Origin: Fodinibius halophilus
GTDB taxonomy: Bacteria > Bacteroidota > Rhodothermia > Balneolales > Balneolaceae
Assembly (NCBI RefSeq): GCF_011059105.1
Contig: NZ_JAALLS010000008.1
Span: forward strand, 94,864 to 158,863
Direction of reading: 5' to 3'
Length of the DNA: 64,000 bases
A model generated the notes under the pieces. That model ran no database searches. It had not been told where the DNA came from and saw only the letters and a list, made by a program, of their open reading frames with translations. This document shows, in pieces, positions 46,395-56,067 of the stretch; the stretch's first letter is position 1, and every line of letters starts with the position of its first letter. Both the position numbers and the translations under genes were made by a program.

Positions 46395-47081
46395 ATGAGA
46401 AAACTACTGCTTACACTGTCGATTTTTCTTTTCACAATTACTGCCTTTGCCCAAACCACCTATAAAAAAGATTCCGGTTTCTTTACCCCTATTGTAAAAT
46501 CACTGTATCTGCGCGGGGGAGTTTTTGAAGATGCCCAACTTATCGGACCTGCGGTGGGTTATCGCTTCAATGAAACCTATGACGTAACGCTGCATACCGA
46601 GTTTCTGTCTAATGAATATAAATTCGGTTTTAGACCAACTCTCAAAACGAGCCTGCTTAATATTGGAGTTATTTTGGGGCGTACTGCTGATCTTTCTGAT
46701 CGTTTCTTGCTGCGCTCGGAGCTGTCTCTTTATCAAGCTATAACGCTTAATACGGAAGCATATAATAATATTTCGAAACCGTCGCTGACATCCGGGATGG
46801 TTTCTTCTTCCTTATTTTGGGATATCCCTTTATCCAAGTCCGTCTCTCTGCTACCAAATCTCGGAGCTTTTTTGGGATATGGAAATTATTCGGCACCATA
46901 CAGCACGGCACGTTTGCGACAGGGATTTGATGGATTTATTATTGGCCCCAAAGTAGGTTTTGACGTACCCTTCAACCTGTCAGACTCTTTCTACCTGGTA
47001 GTAAATCCGAAGGTCAATATTCCGTTAAATAAAGAGGAGTACGGGAGCACTTTGTTATTTAACGTTCAACTAAACTTTTGA
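46395..47081 (+). CDS. Secreted beta-rich protein, array family A, copy 2
   Basis: A 228-residue paralog of the protein at 44932, with signal peptide (cleavage near TAFAQ), QTTYKKDSGFFTPIVKSLYL and the same strand pattern (LIGPAVGYRFNETYDVTLH) and ending LLFNVQLNF. Similarity runs along the whole length with scattered substitutions, pointing to an old duplication. A family B gene follows 6 bp later, repeating the A-B arrangement. Confidence 0.8.
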   Translation: MRKLLLTLSIFLFTITAFAQTTYKKDSGFFTPIVKSLYLRGGVFEDAQLIGPAVGYRFNETYDVTLHTEFLSNEYKFGFRPTLKTSLLNIGVILGRTADLSDRFLLRSELSLYQAITLNTEAYNNISKPSLTSGMVSSSLFWDIPLSKSVSLLPNLGAFLGYGNYSAPYSTARLRQGFDGFIIGPKVGFDVPFNLSDSFYLVVNPKVNIPLNKEEYGSTLLFNVQLNF

Positions 47082-47087
47082 CAGTTT

Positions 47088-47690
47088 ATGCGTTTGCTGA
47101 TCATCAGTATTGCTCTCATCTTAGTAGCCCCCAACCTACATGCTCAGGAGCACAAGGGGTCCTTACTCAGCTTTCAACAAAAAACAACCCCCAACTTTGA
47201 GCTCTATGGCCAACACCATACTGGGCTTAGCCCCTGGGAACTGGAAGCTTCCGCTTATAATAGTGAGATTAGTCCCATTGAGGCTGGAGCCTATCTTTCC
47301 AGCGGCTATCCCTCATATATAGCAATTTCGTACGGACTAAATTTGGCTTACCTGTATCCAATTAACAGTTCACAACTACTGAAGGCGGGTATTAATGTTG
47401 GACGTTTTAAAATGAATTCATTTGATGACACCGTCGAAGTTGGGGCTGTATTGGAAGATGAATTTCACGAATCTTTTAAACCTTTCGTAGAGTGGCAGTG
47501 GAATTTTTCAAAATATATAAGTCTATTTGCACAAGCAGGATACCGGTTTCTACGCACCGAAACCGAGACAGTAAAAAAGATTCTATCTCGCTATGAAAAT
47601 GGCCTGGTGAAATCATACCGCGTATCCCATAACACTGACTTCTATGGCTCCGGTTTTGAGCTGGGTGTTGGAGTAAGCTTAAGACTGTAA
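47088..47690 (+). CDS. Secreted beta-rich protein, array family B, copy 2
   Basis: A 200-residue B-type protein with a signal peptide (cleavage near LHAQ) and the family segments FKPFVEWQWNFSKYISLFAQAGYR and GSGFELGVGVSLRL. It is the partner of A copy 2 and starts 6 bp after it. Its ILSRYENGLVKSYRV segment corresponds to ILSRNADGTVQRFRT in B copy 1, so these two are the closest B pair. Confidence 0.8.
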   Translation: MRLLIISIALILVAPNLHAQEHKGSLLSFQQKTTPNFELYGQHHTGLSPWELEASAYNSEISPIEAGAYLSSGYPSYIAISYGLNLAYLYPINSSQLLKAGINVGRFKMNSFDDTVEVGAVLEDEFHESFKPFVEWQWNFSKYISLFAQAGYRFLRTETETVKKILSRYENGLVKSYRVSHNTDFYGSGFELGVGVSLRL

Positions 47691-47822
47691 TAATTACAGA
47701 TAATAGCAGTTTCGGATCTATCGTAAACCTATTGAGGATAACTTTTATCGCTATTATGATTTTGCAAAAGCCTGATCAGTTATAGTCTCATACGTAACTT
47801 AACTAAAGACTCCACATCTACC

Positions 47823-48437
47823 ATGCGCTCATTATTTATTTTAGTCTTATTTCTAGCCAGTATAAGTGTTCAGGCGCAGTCAGTTAAATCGAAGATTGGT
47901 ATTCAAACCATCCATATGCCAAAGCTAAAGGTACAAGAAGCTTCTGAGCACAACGTACAAGCTGTTGGCTTACGGTGGACAATCTCTGACTATGATGGAC
48001 TGCCCTATGAGCTTGGGTTTCACTTTTTTATAGGCTACGGCCGTGTTGCCAGTGGTTCTTTGGGACTTAGATTGGCATACATCTTTGGAGAACCCAATAC
48101 AACAAATGTTAAACTTGGCTTAAGCTTTAGCAAAATAGACCTTAATGATGTGGATGTTGAGAAAAAAGGATTCGGTCCTCATGTAGGAGACGTTAATTTT
48201 ACCTCAAGGGGAAATGTGTTCAAACCATTTATTGAGTTTGAGTGGGATTTCTTACGATTTAGTTCCATTTTCGTACGATCCGGCTATCGAATTATTAATG
48301 GCCAAAAATCAACCATCACATCTGTTGACCCTACTACTGACCCCTCCTCCAATAAAACAGAGGTTGAACGGCGAGATACCTTTTTCTTTTCGGCAGCCGG
48401 TTTTGAGTTCGGAGCAGGAATTAGTCTGATTTTTTAG
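47823..48437 (+). CDS. Secreted beta-rich protein, array family B, copy 3
   Basis: A 204-residue B-type protein, more diverged, with a signal peptide (cleavage near VQAQS), FKPFIEFEWDFLRFSSIFVRSGYR and the ending SAAGFEFGAGISLIF. It has no A partner before it; the 133-bp gap upstream has no remnant that I can see. Its C-terminal end is the best match to the remnant at 46242-46331. A GGGG/CCCC hairpin near 48455-48474 may end the array transcript. Confidence 0.8.
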   Translation: MRSLFILVLFLASISVQAQSVKSKIGIQTIHMPKLKVQEASEHNVQAVGLRWTISDYDGLPYELGFHFFIGYGRVASGSLGLRLAYIFGEPNTTNVKLGLSFSKIDLNDVDVEKKGFGPHVGDVNFTSRGNVFKPFIEFEWDFLRFSSIFVRSGYRIINGQKSTITSVDPTTDPSSNKTEVERRDTFFFSAAGFEFGAGISLIF

Positions 48438-48480
48438 AAGGGGCCAATATTTGAGGGGAATAACTTTTATCCCCTAAACG

Positions 48481-48593
48481 ATTCGTCGGACGACAACCCC
48501 AGTCGCCTGACGAAAGATAGTGCAAAGCCAACAGATGAAACTTCTGAATGTTGCAAGTTGTATCATGGCCGAGCTGGAAGCACGGCCTACATT
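48481..48593. repeat. Composite intergenic repeat, copy 1
   Basis: A 43-bp block (ATTCGTCGGACGACAACCCC to AGATAGTGC, 48481-48523) is followed after about 42 bases by TGGCCGAGCTGGAAGCACGG (48566-48593). Both parts recur in order at 49305-49426. The block has facing TCGTCGG/CCTGACGA ends. Confidence 0.85.
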
Positions 48594-49304
48594 TCAAATG
48601 CCTCCCAGACTGTTTTATGATGTATATCCTTAGGATTCAACACGAACCTCAATGAAAGAACCCCATCCGCTAGTTGTCGAACAGGATGACATTTCTTTCA
48701 ATATGGTTTCCAATCGGGGGTCTGGGGTGAATCGCGGGAAAAGCGTGTTAATAGCACCTAATGAGACAGAGCAGTACTCGATCTCATTGTTTTAACTAGA
48801 ACAAAATCTACGATTCCCCCAGCAGTTTTTTCGTCTATTTTTTGCTGACAAAAAATGGACAACACATTTACTGGTGATTTGCATCAGTTATGTAATAATA
48901 TATACTCATAAGTTACAAGCTTGCAAAAGATTGCCTGTTTCTTAACCACCCCACCTCGTACCTCAGCACTCCTCCTGCGGAGGGAATTTCACTTGCTCTT
49001 TAGCTCCTACCTGGGCTCAGAGAAACTGCTTTTTAAAACAACGTCCGTCATTGCGCCGTGCCCCGTTCTACGGGGAGGAGTACCGTGGTTTGGTGGTACG
49101 ACGAGGCAACCTCCCTGAAACGATTGGTCGATATGTAAAGGTTACCCTTCAGATACTACGCGAACTTGCCCTCGGAGATTACTTCGTCGGCAAGCCTCCT
49201 CGTAATGACAGTGCTTTAGATGGGGAAAAGAGTTTCCCTCCCTGCTTGTAGGGAGGGATAAAGGGTGGGGCATAAAAGGGCTTTACAACACCTCCCTTTA
49301 TATA

Positions 49305-49426
49305 ATTCGTCGGACGACAACCCCAGTCGCCCGACGAAAGGTAGTGCTAATTCATCTAGAAGTTACATTTGGGAATGAGGCAAGGTATGGGTGTCTCGTG
49401 GCCGCACTGGAAGTACGGCCTACATT
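49305..49426. repeat. Composite intergenic repeat, copy 2
   Basis: The 43-bp block (49305-49347) differs from copy 1 by only two bases, and the second motif TGGCCGCACTGGAAGTACGG lies at 49399-49426. The spacer between the motifs differs between the copies. Confidence 0.85.
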
Positions 49427-49723
49427 CTTTATCTGCAGAAAAGACACCTTAATTTGAGATATTATTCAGGAATACTCATTCTGAATCAAGACTTCTGTAT
49501 TCTAAATATTTTAGAGGATGAACCCAGAATGGATCAGAAAAAGAGGGCTATGAGCGGGGATTAGAGATAAGTGTATTGCTATATTAACTCTAAGAACACT
49601 TGGAGCGGACCAAACTGGGGTTAAGAAATGATATACAACTTTTCTCTGTTATTATTATGCACATTAACAAAAAGATCCTTATATTTCGCGTCCGAGAATT
49701 GAAAGTAAAACAATTTTAGTTAT

Positions 49724-49918
49724 ATGGTTGGAGTTAAAGTAAAAGATAACGAAAGCATCGACCGAGCAGTCAATCGCTTTAAGAAATTGGTTGCCCGTTC
49801 ACGAATTCTGAATGAATACAAAGATAATCAGCAGTATACGAAGCCTTCTAAAGAACGTCGTGAGGCTCTGAAGAAAAGTATTCGTGAACAGAAGCGTCGT
49901 AGTCGCCACCAGTATTAA
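49724..49918 (+). CDS. rpsU: 30S ribosomal protein S21
   Basis: A 64-residue basic protein with the S21 pattern: MVGVKVKDNESIDRAVNRFK, the conserved central part, and the arginine/lysine-rich C-terminal helix (KPSKERREALKKSIREQ). S21 belongs to the small ribosomal subunit near the anti-Shine-Dalgarno end of 16S rRNA. It stands alone, with a long repeat-bearing gap upstream and a terminator directly downstream. Confidence 0.95.
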   Translation: MVGVKVKDNESIDRAVNRFKKLVARSRILNEYKDNQQYTKPSKERREALKKSIREQKRRSRHQY

Positions 49919-49938
49919 GCACGATTTTTGTACAGAAG

Positions 49939-49970
49939 AGCTCTTTGGTTAATCCCGAAGGGCTTTTTTT
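49939..49970 (+). terminator. Terminator of rpsU
   Basis: AGCTCTT (49939-49945) pairs with AAGGGCT (49958-49964) using G-U pairs, followed by a run of seven T to 49970. It overlaps the last codons of the convergent radA gene, so the two genes share this space. Confidence 0.75.
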
Positions 49971-51319
49971 ATCGTGCTCATGATATTGCTAGTCCCTGTT
50001 ATAGCTAATCCGTCTTCTTTTTGCGGATTATTCGCTTTGGGCACAATAGCATGTTTAAATCCGAGCTTTTGGATCTCTCCCAACCGGTGATCTACTTTAT
50101 TCACGGCACGCACCTCTCCACCCAGCCCTACTTCACCGAGAAAAGCCATTTCATCTGAAATTGGTTTATCTACCAAACTGGAAACCAGCGCCAACATCAC
50201 ACCCAAATCGGCGGCGGGATCATTAACTTTCAATCCCCCGGCTATATTCAGGTACACATCCTGTCCGGAAAATTCATACCCTCCTCTCTTTTCCAAAACT
50301 GCCAATAATAGCGACAGGCGTTTGTAGTCAAAACCATTAGCAGTACGCTGGGGTGTTCCATAATTGCTGGGCGTTACCAGGGCCTGTACTTCTACCAACA
50401 AAGGACGAGACCCCTCAATAGAACAGATCACAGCATTTCCACTTACCGTGCTGTCATATTCCGACAAAAACAACTGCGAGGGATTAAGTACATCAATAAG
50501 CCCTGTTTGTTTCATCTCAAAAACCCCCACTTCTTGTGCCGGTCCAAAGCGGTTTTTAATACTCCGCAGCATGCGATAGTTGTAGTTGCTATCGCCCTCA
50601 AACTGCAGTACGGTGTCTACCATATGCTCCAATACCCGTGGACCGGCAATGGCTCCGTCCTTGGTAACATGTCCAATTACTAAAGTCGTGATGTCCTGCT
50701 TCTTAGCCAGTTGCTGCAACAAAGCGGCACACTCCTTCACCTGCTGTACGCTACCCGCCATACTGGTAAGCTCGGTCCGATAGACCGTTTGGATAGAATC
50801 AACGATAAGCAGATCGGGATCCAGCTTTTGTGCCTCTTTGATTACCTTATTAATATCGGTATCGGTATAGATATAAAAGTTATCCGAATCCACACCCAGC
50901 CGCTCGGCACGTTGTTTAATCTGACCGGCCGATTCTTCGCCGGCACAATATAAGATCTCCAAGTCGGGGTTGGACTTAGCAACCTGCAGGGTTAAGGTAC
51001 TTTTTCCAATACCGGGATCCCCCCCAATGAGCACAAAGGATCCCGAAACAAATCCCCCGCCCAGCACCCGGTCAAACTCTTGAATATTACTCATAAACCG
51101 TTCTTGGGTATCTGAGTCAATTTCGTCGAGCTTTTGAGGGGATTGGGAGTCGGCAAGTCCATCAACTTTACCTTTATGCTCCTTTTCTGATTTCGTTTTA
51201 CGCTCAACGGTAAACTCCTTAAAGGTATGCCAGGCACCGCAGTTGGGACAGTTCCCCAACCAGTTGGTGGAGGTATGCCCACAATCACCGCATACATATT
51301 GCATTCGATCTTTTGGCAT
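49949..51319 (-). CDS. radA: DNA repair protein RadA
   Basis: A 456-residue branch-migration ATPase for recombination. The N-terminal zinc finger is CGDCGHTSTNWLGNCPNCG. Walker A is GGDPGIGKST (about residue 100). The KNRFG motif special to RadA is intact, and the C-terminal Lon-protease-like domain has GEVGLGGEVRAV. Length and motifs match bacterial RadA/Sms. Its start codon touches the stop of the upstream membrane protein gene (1 bp shared). Confidence 0.96.
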   Translation of the reverse strand: MPKDRMQYVCGDCGHTSTNWLGNCPNCGAWHTFKEFTVERKTKSEKEHKGKVDGLADSQSPQKLDEIDSDTQERFMSNIQEFDRVLGGGFVSGSFVLIGGDPGIGKSTLTLQVAKSNPDLEILYCAGEESAGQIKQRAERLGVDSDNFYIYTDTDINKVIKEAQKLDPDLLIVDSIQTVYRTELTSMAGSVQQVKECAALLQQLAKKQDITTLVIGHVTKDGAIAGPRVLEHMVDTVLQFEGDSNYNYRMLRSIKNRFGPAQEVGVFEMKQTGLIDVLNPSQLFLSEYDSTVSGNAVICSIEGSRPLLVEVQALVTPSNYGTPQRTANGFDYKRLSLLLAVLEKRGGYEFSGQDVYLNIAGGLKVNDPAADLGVMLALVSSLVDKPISDEMAFLGEVGLGGEVRAVNKVDHRLGEIQKLGFKHAIVPKANNPQKEDGLAITGTSNIMSTIKKALRD

Positions 51320-52419
51320 CAGCTAATAGAGTCTGGAGATGAAATATCACTTTCTAATGTTTCGCGGGAATCCTTTTTATCACTCTTTAGCTCAACCACC
51401 GAGCGATTAATATACCAGGTAGTTGCCATCATGCCCAAGCCTACCGTGATGTAGTAACTGATTATACGCCATGCAAATACCGCTAAGCCAATAAAGGCTT
51501 TACGATCAATAAGCGGCCCTTGAAATATGGCAAATAACCCCTCTACCCCGCCGCTGCCTCCGGGAGTTGGCATTATTAAGAACGCTAAATTCATAGCTAA
51601 ACTTCGCAGTGCAGATAAAATAACATCCGCCGGTAATAGACTTAACACTACAATAGTGGGAAGTGCAATTCGGCACAGCCACGACATGGTAGATAAGAAA
51701 AACGTTTTCAACAAAAAGCTGTTGGGTTTTTGGCGAAGTTCATGGGAATACTCTACCAGGTTATCCGTTTCTTTGCTAACCGGCTCTCTCCAACGTCGCA
51801 AAAGTGGCAGCTTAAATAAGAAGTTAACCACTTTCTTAATAGCATTGGGATTCTTAAGCACTCCATATGCCATTAAACCGGCATAACTCAATAATCCTAT
51901 ATAAAGCATCGCCATAGAAACATGCCCTACCATTCCTGTATTATTGGGCACTACCTCAAAAAAGATCCCGGAAATCAAAAGAATGGGCACCGCTAGTGCA
52001 AACCAAAGCTGATCGAGAAGAACGCTATACAAAATTATTGCTGTCGACTGGCCAACATTAAACCCTTCTTTGGTCATGGCATACGTTGCCATAGGAGCCC
52101 CGCCAATGGTAGAAGGGGTAATAGAAGAGGTAAAATCCCAGCTCAACATTACACGAAACGATGCTAACCAAGAGAGGGAGTTTTCTGAGAGTGCGCGAAT
52201 TTTTGCTGCTGAAAACCATAATCGCATAAAAGATACGATAATAGCTATCACGATACCCGGCATACGCTTTAATTTAAGATGTTTTAGTACGCCGGGGGTA
52301 TACGTCAGATAGATTAAGAATGCCATTGTGGCAATGCTCAACCCAATAGATATGAACAGATACTTTTTGGAAAAGTATTTATTTGGATTTTCCTGTATTT
52401 GGTCTTCGTTGTTAGACAA
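51319..52419 (-). CDS. Flippase-like integral membrane protein (UPF0104/AglD type)
   Basis: A 366-residue protein with eight or so membrane spans. The segments STIGGAPMATYAMTKEGFNVGQSTAIILYSVLLDQLWF and PTPGGSGGVEGLFA match the lysylphosphatidylglycerol-synthase-transmembrane/flippase-like (UPF0104) family. Members are thought to move or modify lipids, or support such enzymes. It forms an operon with radA, which shares one base. No catalytic soluble domain is fused. Confidence 0.85.
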   Translation of the reverse strand: MSNNEDQIQENPNKYFSKKYLFISIGLSIATMAFLIYLTYTPGVLKHLKLKRMPGIVIAIIVSFMRLWFSAAKIRALSENSLSWLASFRVMLSWDFTSSITPSTIGGAPMATYAMTKEGFNVGQSTAIILYSVLLDQLWFALAVPILLISGIFFEVVPNNTGMVGHVSMAMLYIGLLSYAGLMAYGVLKNPNAIKKVVNFLFKLPLLRRWREPVSKETDNLVEYSHELRQKPNSFLLKTFFLSTMSWLCRIALPTIVVLSLLPADVILSALRSLAMNLAFLIMPTPGGSGGVEGLFAIFQGPLIDRKAFIGLAVFAWRIISYYITVGLGMMATTWYINRSVVELKSDKKDSRETLESDISSPDSIS

Positions 52420-52530
52420 GAATAATCAATAATTATTAAAAATAGATACTCTCATAATAGTAAATATGAAGAGGAAATGAGAGTAGGTGTACTTATAAAA
52501 CGTGTATTGAAATAAAAGGTTTCTACAAAA

Positions 52531-52562
52531 AAGGCCTTATGGAGACTCTTCCATAAGGCCTT
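52531..52562 (-). terminator. Terminator of the aldolase gene
   Basis: AAGGCCTTATGGA (52531-52543) pairs perfectly with TCCATAAGGCCTT (52550-52562). On the minus strand the hairpin runs into TTTTTTGTAG. It lies 15 bp after the stop at 52578. Confidence 0.9.
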
Positions 52563-52577
52563 ACGAGAAAAAGTGCG

Positions 52578-53654
52578 TTAAGCTACAGTAATATTATCAT
52601 CCAGATAAACGTCTTGAATGAAGTTCAAAATGCGAACTCCTTCTTCCATTGGGCGCTGGAATGCTTTTCGGCCGGTAATAAGTCCCATACCGCCGGCACG
52701 TTTATTAATGACGGCTGTTCTAATAACTTGTTCAAAGTCATTATCACCAGAAGCTCCACCGGAATTAATAAGCCCTGCTCGTCCCATGTAGCTGTTTGCT
52801 ACTTGGTAACGAGTAAGATCAATAGGATGATCACTGGAAAGCTCATCATAAATATCTTCATCAAGCTTACCATACGAAGAATCACCCATATTTAATGCTT
52901 TATACCCACCATTAAGGGTTGGTTGCTTCTGTTTAACAATATCAGCCTGGATTGTAACGCCAAGGTGATTTGCCTGGCCGGTTAAATCAGCTGCAGAATG
53001 GTAATCCTTACCGTCAACTTTAAATGCAGAGTTACGGGTATAGCACCATAGGATTGTTGCCATGCCAAGCTCATGCGCTCGTTCAAAAGCACGTGCAACT
53101 TCCTGAATCTGACGACTCGATTCTTGAGAACCGAAATAGATGGTAGCACCAACGGCTGTAGCTCCCATATCAAAAGCGCGGTCTACCGTACCAAACATAA
53201 TTTGGTTGTAGTTGTTGGGGTAGGTCATCAACTCATTATGGTTGAGCTTAACAATAAAAGGAATCTTGTGGGCGTACTTTCTTGCTACAGAGCCCAATAC
53301 CCCAAATGTAGAAGCAACACCGCTACAACCACCTTCAATGGCTAGCTTCACGATATTTTCCGGATCAAAATAATCGGGATTTGGCGCAAAAGATGCTCCG
53401 GCTGAGTGCTCAATACCTTGGTCAACCGGTAGAATTGATATGTAACCGGTGCCACCGAGCCTACCATGATTTAACAACTCCTGCATATTCTTAAGAACAC
53501 GCGGATTCCTGTCAGATTGCCCCAATACGTCATCAACATACGACGAGCTTGGAATATGAAGGCGTTCTTTTGGAATCGTTTCACACTTATGATTTAATAG
53601 ATCCTCGGCGTCCTCACCTAAGAGTTCTTCAATACTTTTTGATGCTAAAGCCAT
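52578..53654 (-). CDS. Class I fructose-bisphosphate aldolase (DhnA/FbaB type)
   Basis: A 358-residue class I aldolase of the archaeal/bacterial DhnA type, which forms a Schiff base with substrate. The segments [38 protein letters not shown] and [11 protein letters not shown] (carrying the Schiff-base lysine) are typical. It works in glycolysis and gluconeogenesis. It is a single gene with its own strong terminator. The start at 53654 is an ATG reading [12 protein letters not shown]. Confidence 0.93.
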   Translation of the reverse strand: MALASKSIEELLGEDAEDLLNHKCETIPKERLHIPSSSYVDDVLGQSDRNPRVLKNMQELLNHGRLGGTGYISILPVDQGIEHSAGASFAPNPDYFDPENIVKLAIEGGCSGVASTFGVLGSVARKYAHKIPFIVKLNHNELMTYPNNYNQIMFGTVDRAFDMGATAVGATIYFGSQESSRQIQEVARAFERAHELGMATILWCYTRNSAFKVDGKDYHSAADLTGQANHLGVTIQADIVKQKQPTLNGGYKALNMGDSSYGKLDEDIYDELSSDHPIDLTRYQVANSYMGRAGLINSGGASGDNDFEQVIRTAVINKRAGGMGLITGRKAFQRPMEEGVRILNFIQDVYLDDNITVA

Positions 53655-53841
53655 AGCGTTGGTCCCGTTATTTCAATAAAGTTAAATTTAAGAGATTGCT
53701 AATATAAGTGATAAAAAAGGAAATGACTAGTCGCATCATATTGTTTGGAAGCCCAATACCAAATACTCTTTGTAATCGATCTTCCACCAAAAAATCCGTA
53801 TATTCCAAGCCTTCAAAAAATTGAACCGAACCCCCTTTTGT

Positions 53842-54834
53842 ATGAAGATTGGCAATCTTGACCTAGGCAATAAACCTATTTTACTGGCTCCCATGGAGGA
53901 TGTCACCGACTCCCCTTTCCGCACTATCTGTCGCAGAAAAGGAGCCAGCATTGTATATACCGAATTTATCAGTTCAGAAGCTATTATTCGGGACAATGAT
54001 CAGGCGATGCATAAAATGGACTTTACGGAAGAACAACGACCATTCGGGGTTCAGATTTTTGGTGGCCGCGAAGAAGCAATGGAGGGAGCGGCGAAGATTG
54101 CTGAGTCTAACGATCCTGATGTTGTGGATATCAACTTTGGTTGTCCGGTATACAAAATTGTAAAAAAAGGAGCAGGCTGTGCATGTCTTAAAGATATGGA
54201 CCTGATGAAATCGATGGCTGGGAGTGTTGTTGATGCGGTAGAAAATAAACCAGTAACCGTAAAAACACGCCTGGGATGGGATGACCGCACCATCAGAATT
54301 CAAGAAGCCGCTTTAATGTTACAAGATTTGGGCATAAAAGCGCTGACAGTGCACGCCCGAACACGGTGTCAAAAGTACAAAGGCGATGCGCGCTGGGAGT
54401 GGCTAAAAAAACTCAAAAACACTAAAGGACTTGAAATCCCTATTATTGGAAACGGGGATGTGACTTCTCCGGAAGATGCCAAACGAATGTTTGACGAAAC
54501 CGGCGTTGACGGGATCATGATTGGCCGCGGTGCTATCGGTAATCCCTGGATTTTTGAACGATCTCGCCACTATATTGAAACCGGTGAACTGCTGCCCGAA
54601 CCAACGGTAGAAGATCGGATCGACCTCTGTATTGAACAGTTACGCCGCTCAGTGAAACACCACGGCGAACGATATGGAGTTATCATCATGAAAAAGCACT
54701 ACGGGCAATATCTCAAAGGGGTACACAACAGCCGCCACTTGCGGGCTGATATCATGAAAGAAAGTGAAATGCAGCCTATTATCGACCTAATGTTGAGATT
54801 CAAAAACGAAAAGATGTTCGCGACGGCTTCATAA
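53842..54834 (+). CDS. tRNA-dihydrouridine synthase (DusB-like)
   Basis: A 330-residue flavoprotein that reduces uridines in tRNA. A TTG at 53821 opens the frame, but the ATG at 53842 gives MKIGNLDLGNKPILLAPM, the usual N-terminus, so I use it. The FMN-site segment APMEDVTDSPFR, the catalytic cysteine in DINFGCPVYK, the TVHARTR segment and IGRGAIGNPW are present. DusB-like assignment is based on motif spacing; the exact U position cannot be read. Confidence 0.92.
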   Translation: MKIGNLDLGNKPILLAPMEDVTDSPFRTICRRKGASIVYTEFISSEAIIRDNDQAMHKMDFTEEQRPFGVQIFGGREEAMEGAAKIAESNDPDVVDINFGCPVYKIVKKGAGCACLKDMDLMKSMAGSVVDAVENKPVTVKTRLGWDDRTIRIQEAALMLQDLGIKALTVHARTRCQKYKGDARWEWLKKLKNTKGLEIPIIGNGDVTSPEDAKRMFDETGVDGIMIGRGAIGNPWIFERSRHYIETGELLPEPTVEDRIDLCIEQLRRSVKHHGERYGVIIMKKHYGQYLKGVHNSRHLRADIMKESEMQPIIDLMLRFKNEKMFATAS

Positions 54835-54906
54835 TATTGCGATTTTGAATCTTTTTATGCTGTAAGGCGTATCCCATAACAGACATTTAAAAAAACATAC
54901 TCTCTT

Positions 54907-55128
54907 ATGTGGCAACGCCTACTTCGCCTGCTTTCGACCGGCCTTAATGCTTACAGCTTTTATACAAATCCCGTTCGTTTTGTAACCAGCATCCTGTTAG
55001 TAATTATCCTCCCCTACTTGGCTTATATCTTTTGGGGGACTCTCATCATATTGGTACTGATTGCTGTAGGTATTTTCCTGATTTATAAAGCTATCACTAG
55101 TAGTACTGAAGGCTCCAATAACTATTGA
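54907..55128 (+). CDS. Small membrane protein, 73 residues
   Basis: A short protein with two closely spaced membrane spans (about residues 25-43 and 43-63) and a short polar tail. It starts 72 bp after the dus gene on the same strand. No family is recognised. The hydrophobic pattern and clean frame make a real gene likely, but no function can be assigned. Confidence 0.6.
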   Translation: MWQRLLRLLSTGLNAYSFYTNPVRFVTSILLVIILPYLAYIFWGTLIILVLIAVGIFLIYKAITSSTEGSNNY

Positions 55129-55179
55129 GTGCCCAATGTGAGAAGACATTAGTCACAGCTTGGGGCACTTACTTACCAT

Positions 55180-56064
55180 TTATTCAGCAGTCTCTTCACT
55201 CTCTTTAGCCTGCCCTGATTTATTAACCATCTCAATTGGCAGTGCTTCAGAAGCAGAACCCGCATACAGAGAAACATGAGGGAAAGGAATCTCGATACCT
55301 TCTTCATCAAACTTGGCTTTAACCTCTTCCTGAAGGGTATTTTTAAGCAGCAACCAATCATCCACAGGCGCCCAAACTCTAAAATCCAAGTTAATAGAAG
55401 AACTGCCGAAAGCATCAAAAATAATCTGCGGTTCGGGCTCACTTAACGAGTATTTATTCTTTTCAGCTACCTCCATCAGCAGATCACGTACACGCCCAAT
55501 ATCTTCTTTATAAGCTACCGAAACTTTTGCATCGAACCTGCGAATGGGAAACCGCGTCAAATTCGTAAGCTCTGTCTTAATGATCATTTCGTTCGGTATG
55601 CGCACATACTTATTGTCGAAAGTACGCAACTTTACCGACAACACATCTATTGACATCACTATACCCGTTGTAGTGTTAATAGTGATAATATCATCAACCT
55701 TAAAAGGCTGCTCAGCAATCAAAAACAACCCGCTGATGATATTAGAAACACTTGTCTGGGATGCAAAACCTATGGCAACACCCACAATTCCTGCGGCCCC
55801 TAACAGGGGAGCTAAACTAATTCCGAGTTCGCCCATCACGGTTACAAGCATGATGATCAAACCGGCATAGAAAACCAGTTTACCGGCTAACATTCCATAA
55901 TGCGGAGCGTATTTTTTGGTAAAAAATCGCTGTGCCCATCCCCGTAAAATAAAGAGCACCGGTAAGGCGATAGCTATTAAGAGAGCTACCTTAATAATTA
56001 GCTGGAGCGTTTCCTCAGAAATATAGTGATAAATGTTAAATACAGAATCTTGAAAAAAATCCAT
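55180..56064 (-). CDS. MscS-family mechanosensitive channel
   Basis: A 294-residue small-conductance mechanosensitive channel. Three N-terminal membrane spans lead into the pore helix LGAAGIVGVAIGFASQTSVSNIISG, with its Gly/Ala pattern, followed by the beta domain with EQPFKVDDIITI and the RIPNEMI segment and an alpha/beta C-terminal domain. It releases solutes under osmotic downshock, useful in a salty habitat. The DUF432 gene begins 3 bp upstream on the same strand. Confidence 0.94.
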   Translation of the reverse strand: MDFFQDSVFNIYHYISEETLQLIIKVALLIAIALPVLFILRGWAQRFFTKKYAPHYGMLAGKLVFYAGLIIMLVTVMGELGISLAPLLGAAGIVGVAIGFASQTSVSNIISGLFLIAEQPFKVDDIITINTTTGIVMSIDVLSVKLRTFDNKYVRIPNEMIIKTELTNLTRFPIRRFDAKVSVAYKEDIGRVRDLLMEVAEKNKYSLSEPEPQIIFDAFGSSSINLDFRVWAPVDDWLLLKNTLQEEVKAKFDEEGIEIPFPHVSLYAGSASEALPIEMVNKSGQAKESEETAE

Positions 56065-56067
56065 AAA

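Larger units (their letters stand above)
48438..49723. other. Repeat-rich intergenic stretch of about 1.3 kb
   Basis: No gene is supported; frames of 65-66 codons here are chance. It contains a pair of 43-bp direct repeats with companion motifs (48481-48593 and 49305-49426), an element from about 49047 to 49210 with GTCATTGCG facing CGTAATGAC ends, and a CCCTCCCTGCTTGTAGGG hairpin near 49236-49256. The right end should carry the promoter of rpsU. Confidence 0.65.

Noticed and set aside
48921..49251. Two frames of about 65 codons in the repeat-rich gap.
   Set aside because: They run through inverted-repeat DNA and give low-complexity, feature-free products.
48438..49723. A CRISPR array in the repeat-rich gap.
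   Set aside because: The repeats occur only twice, are 820 bp apart, and there are no regular spacers or cas genes.
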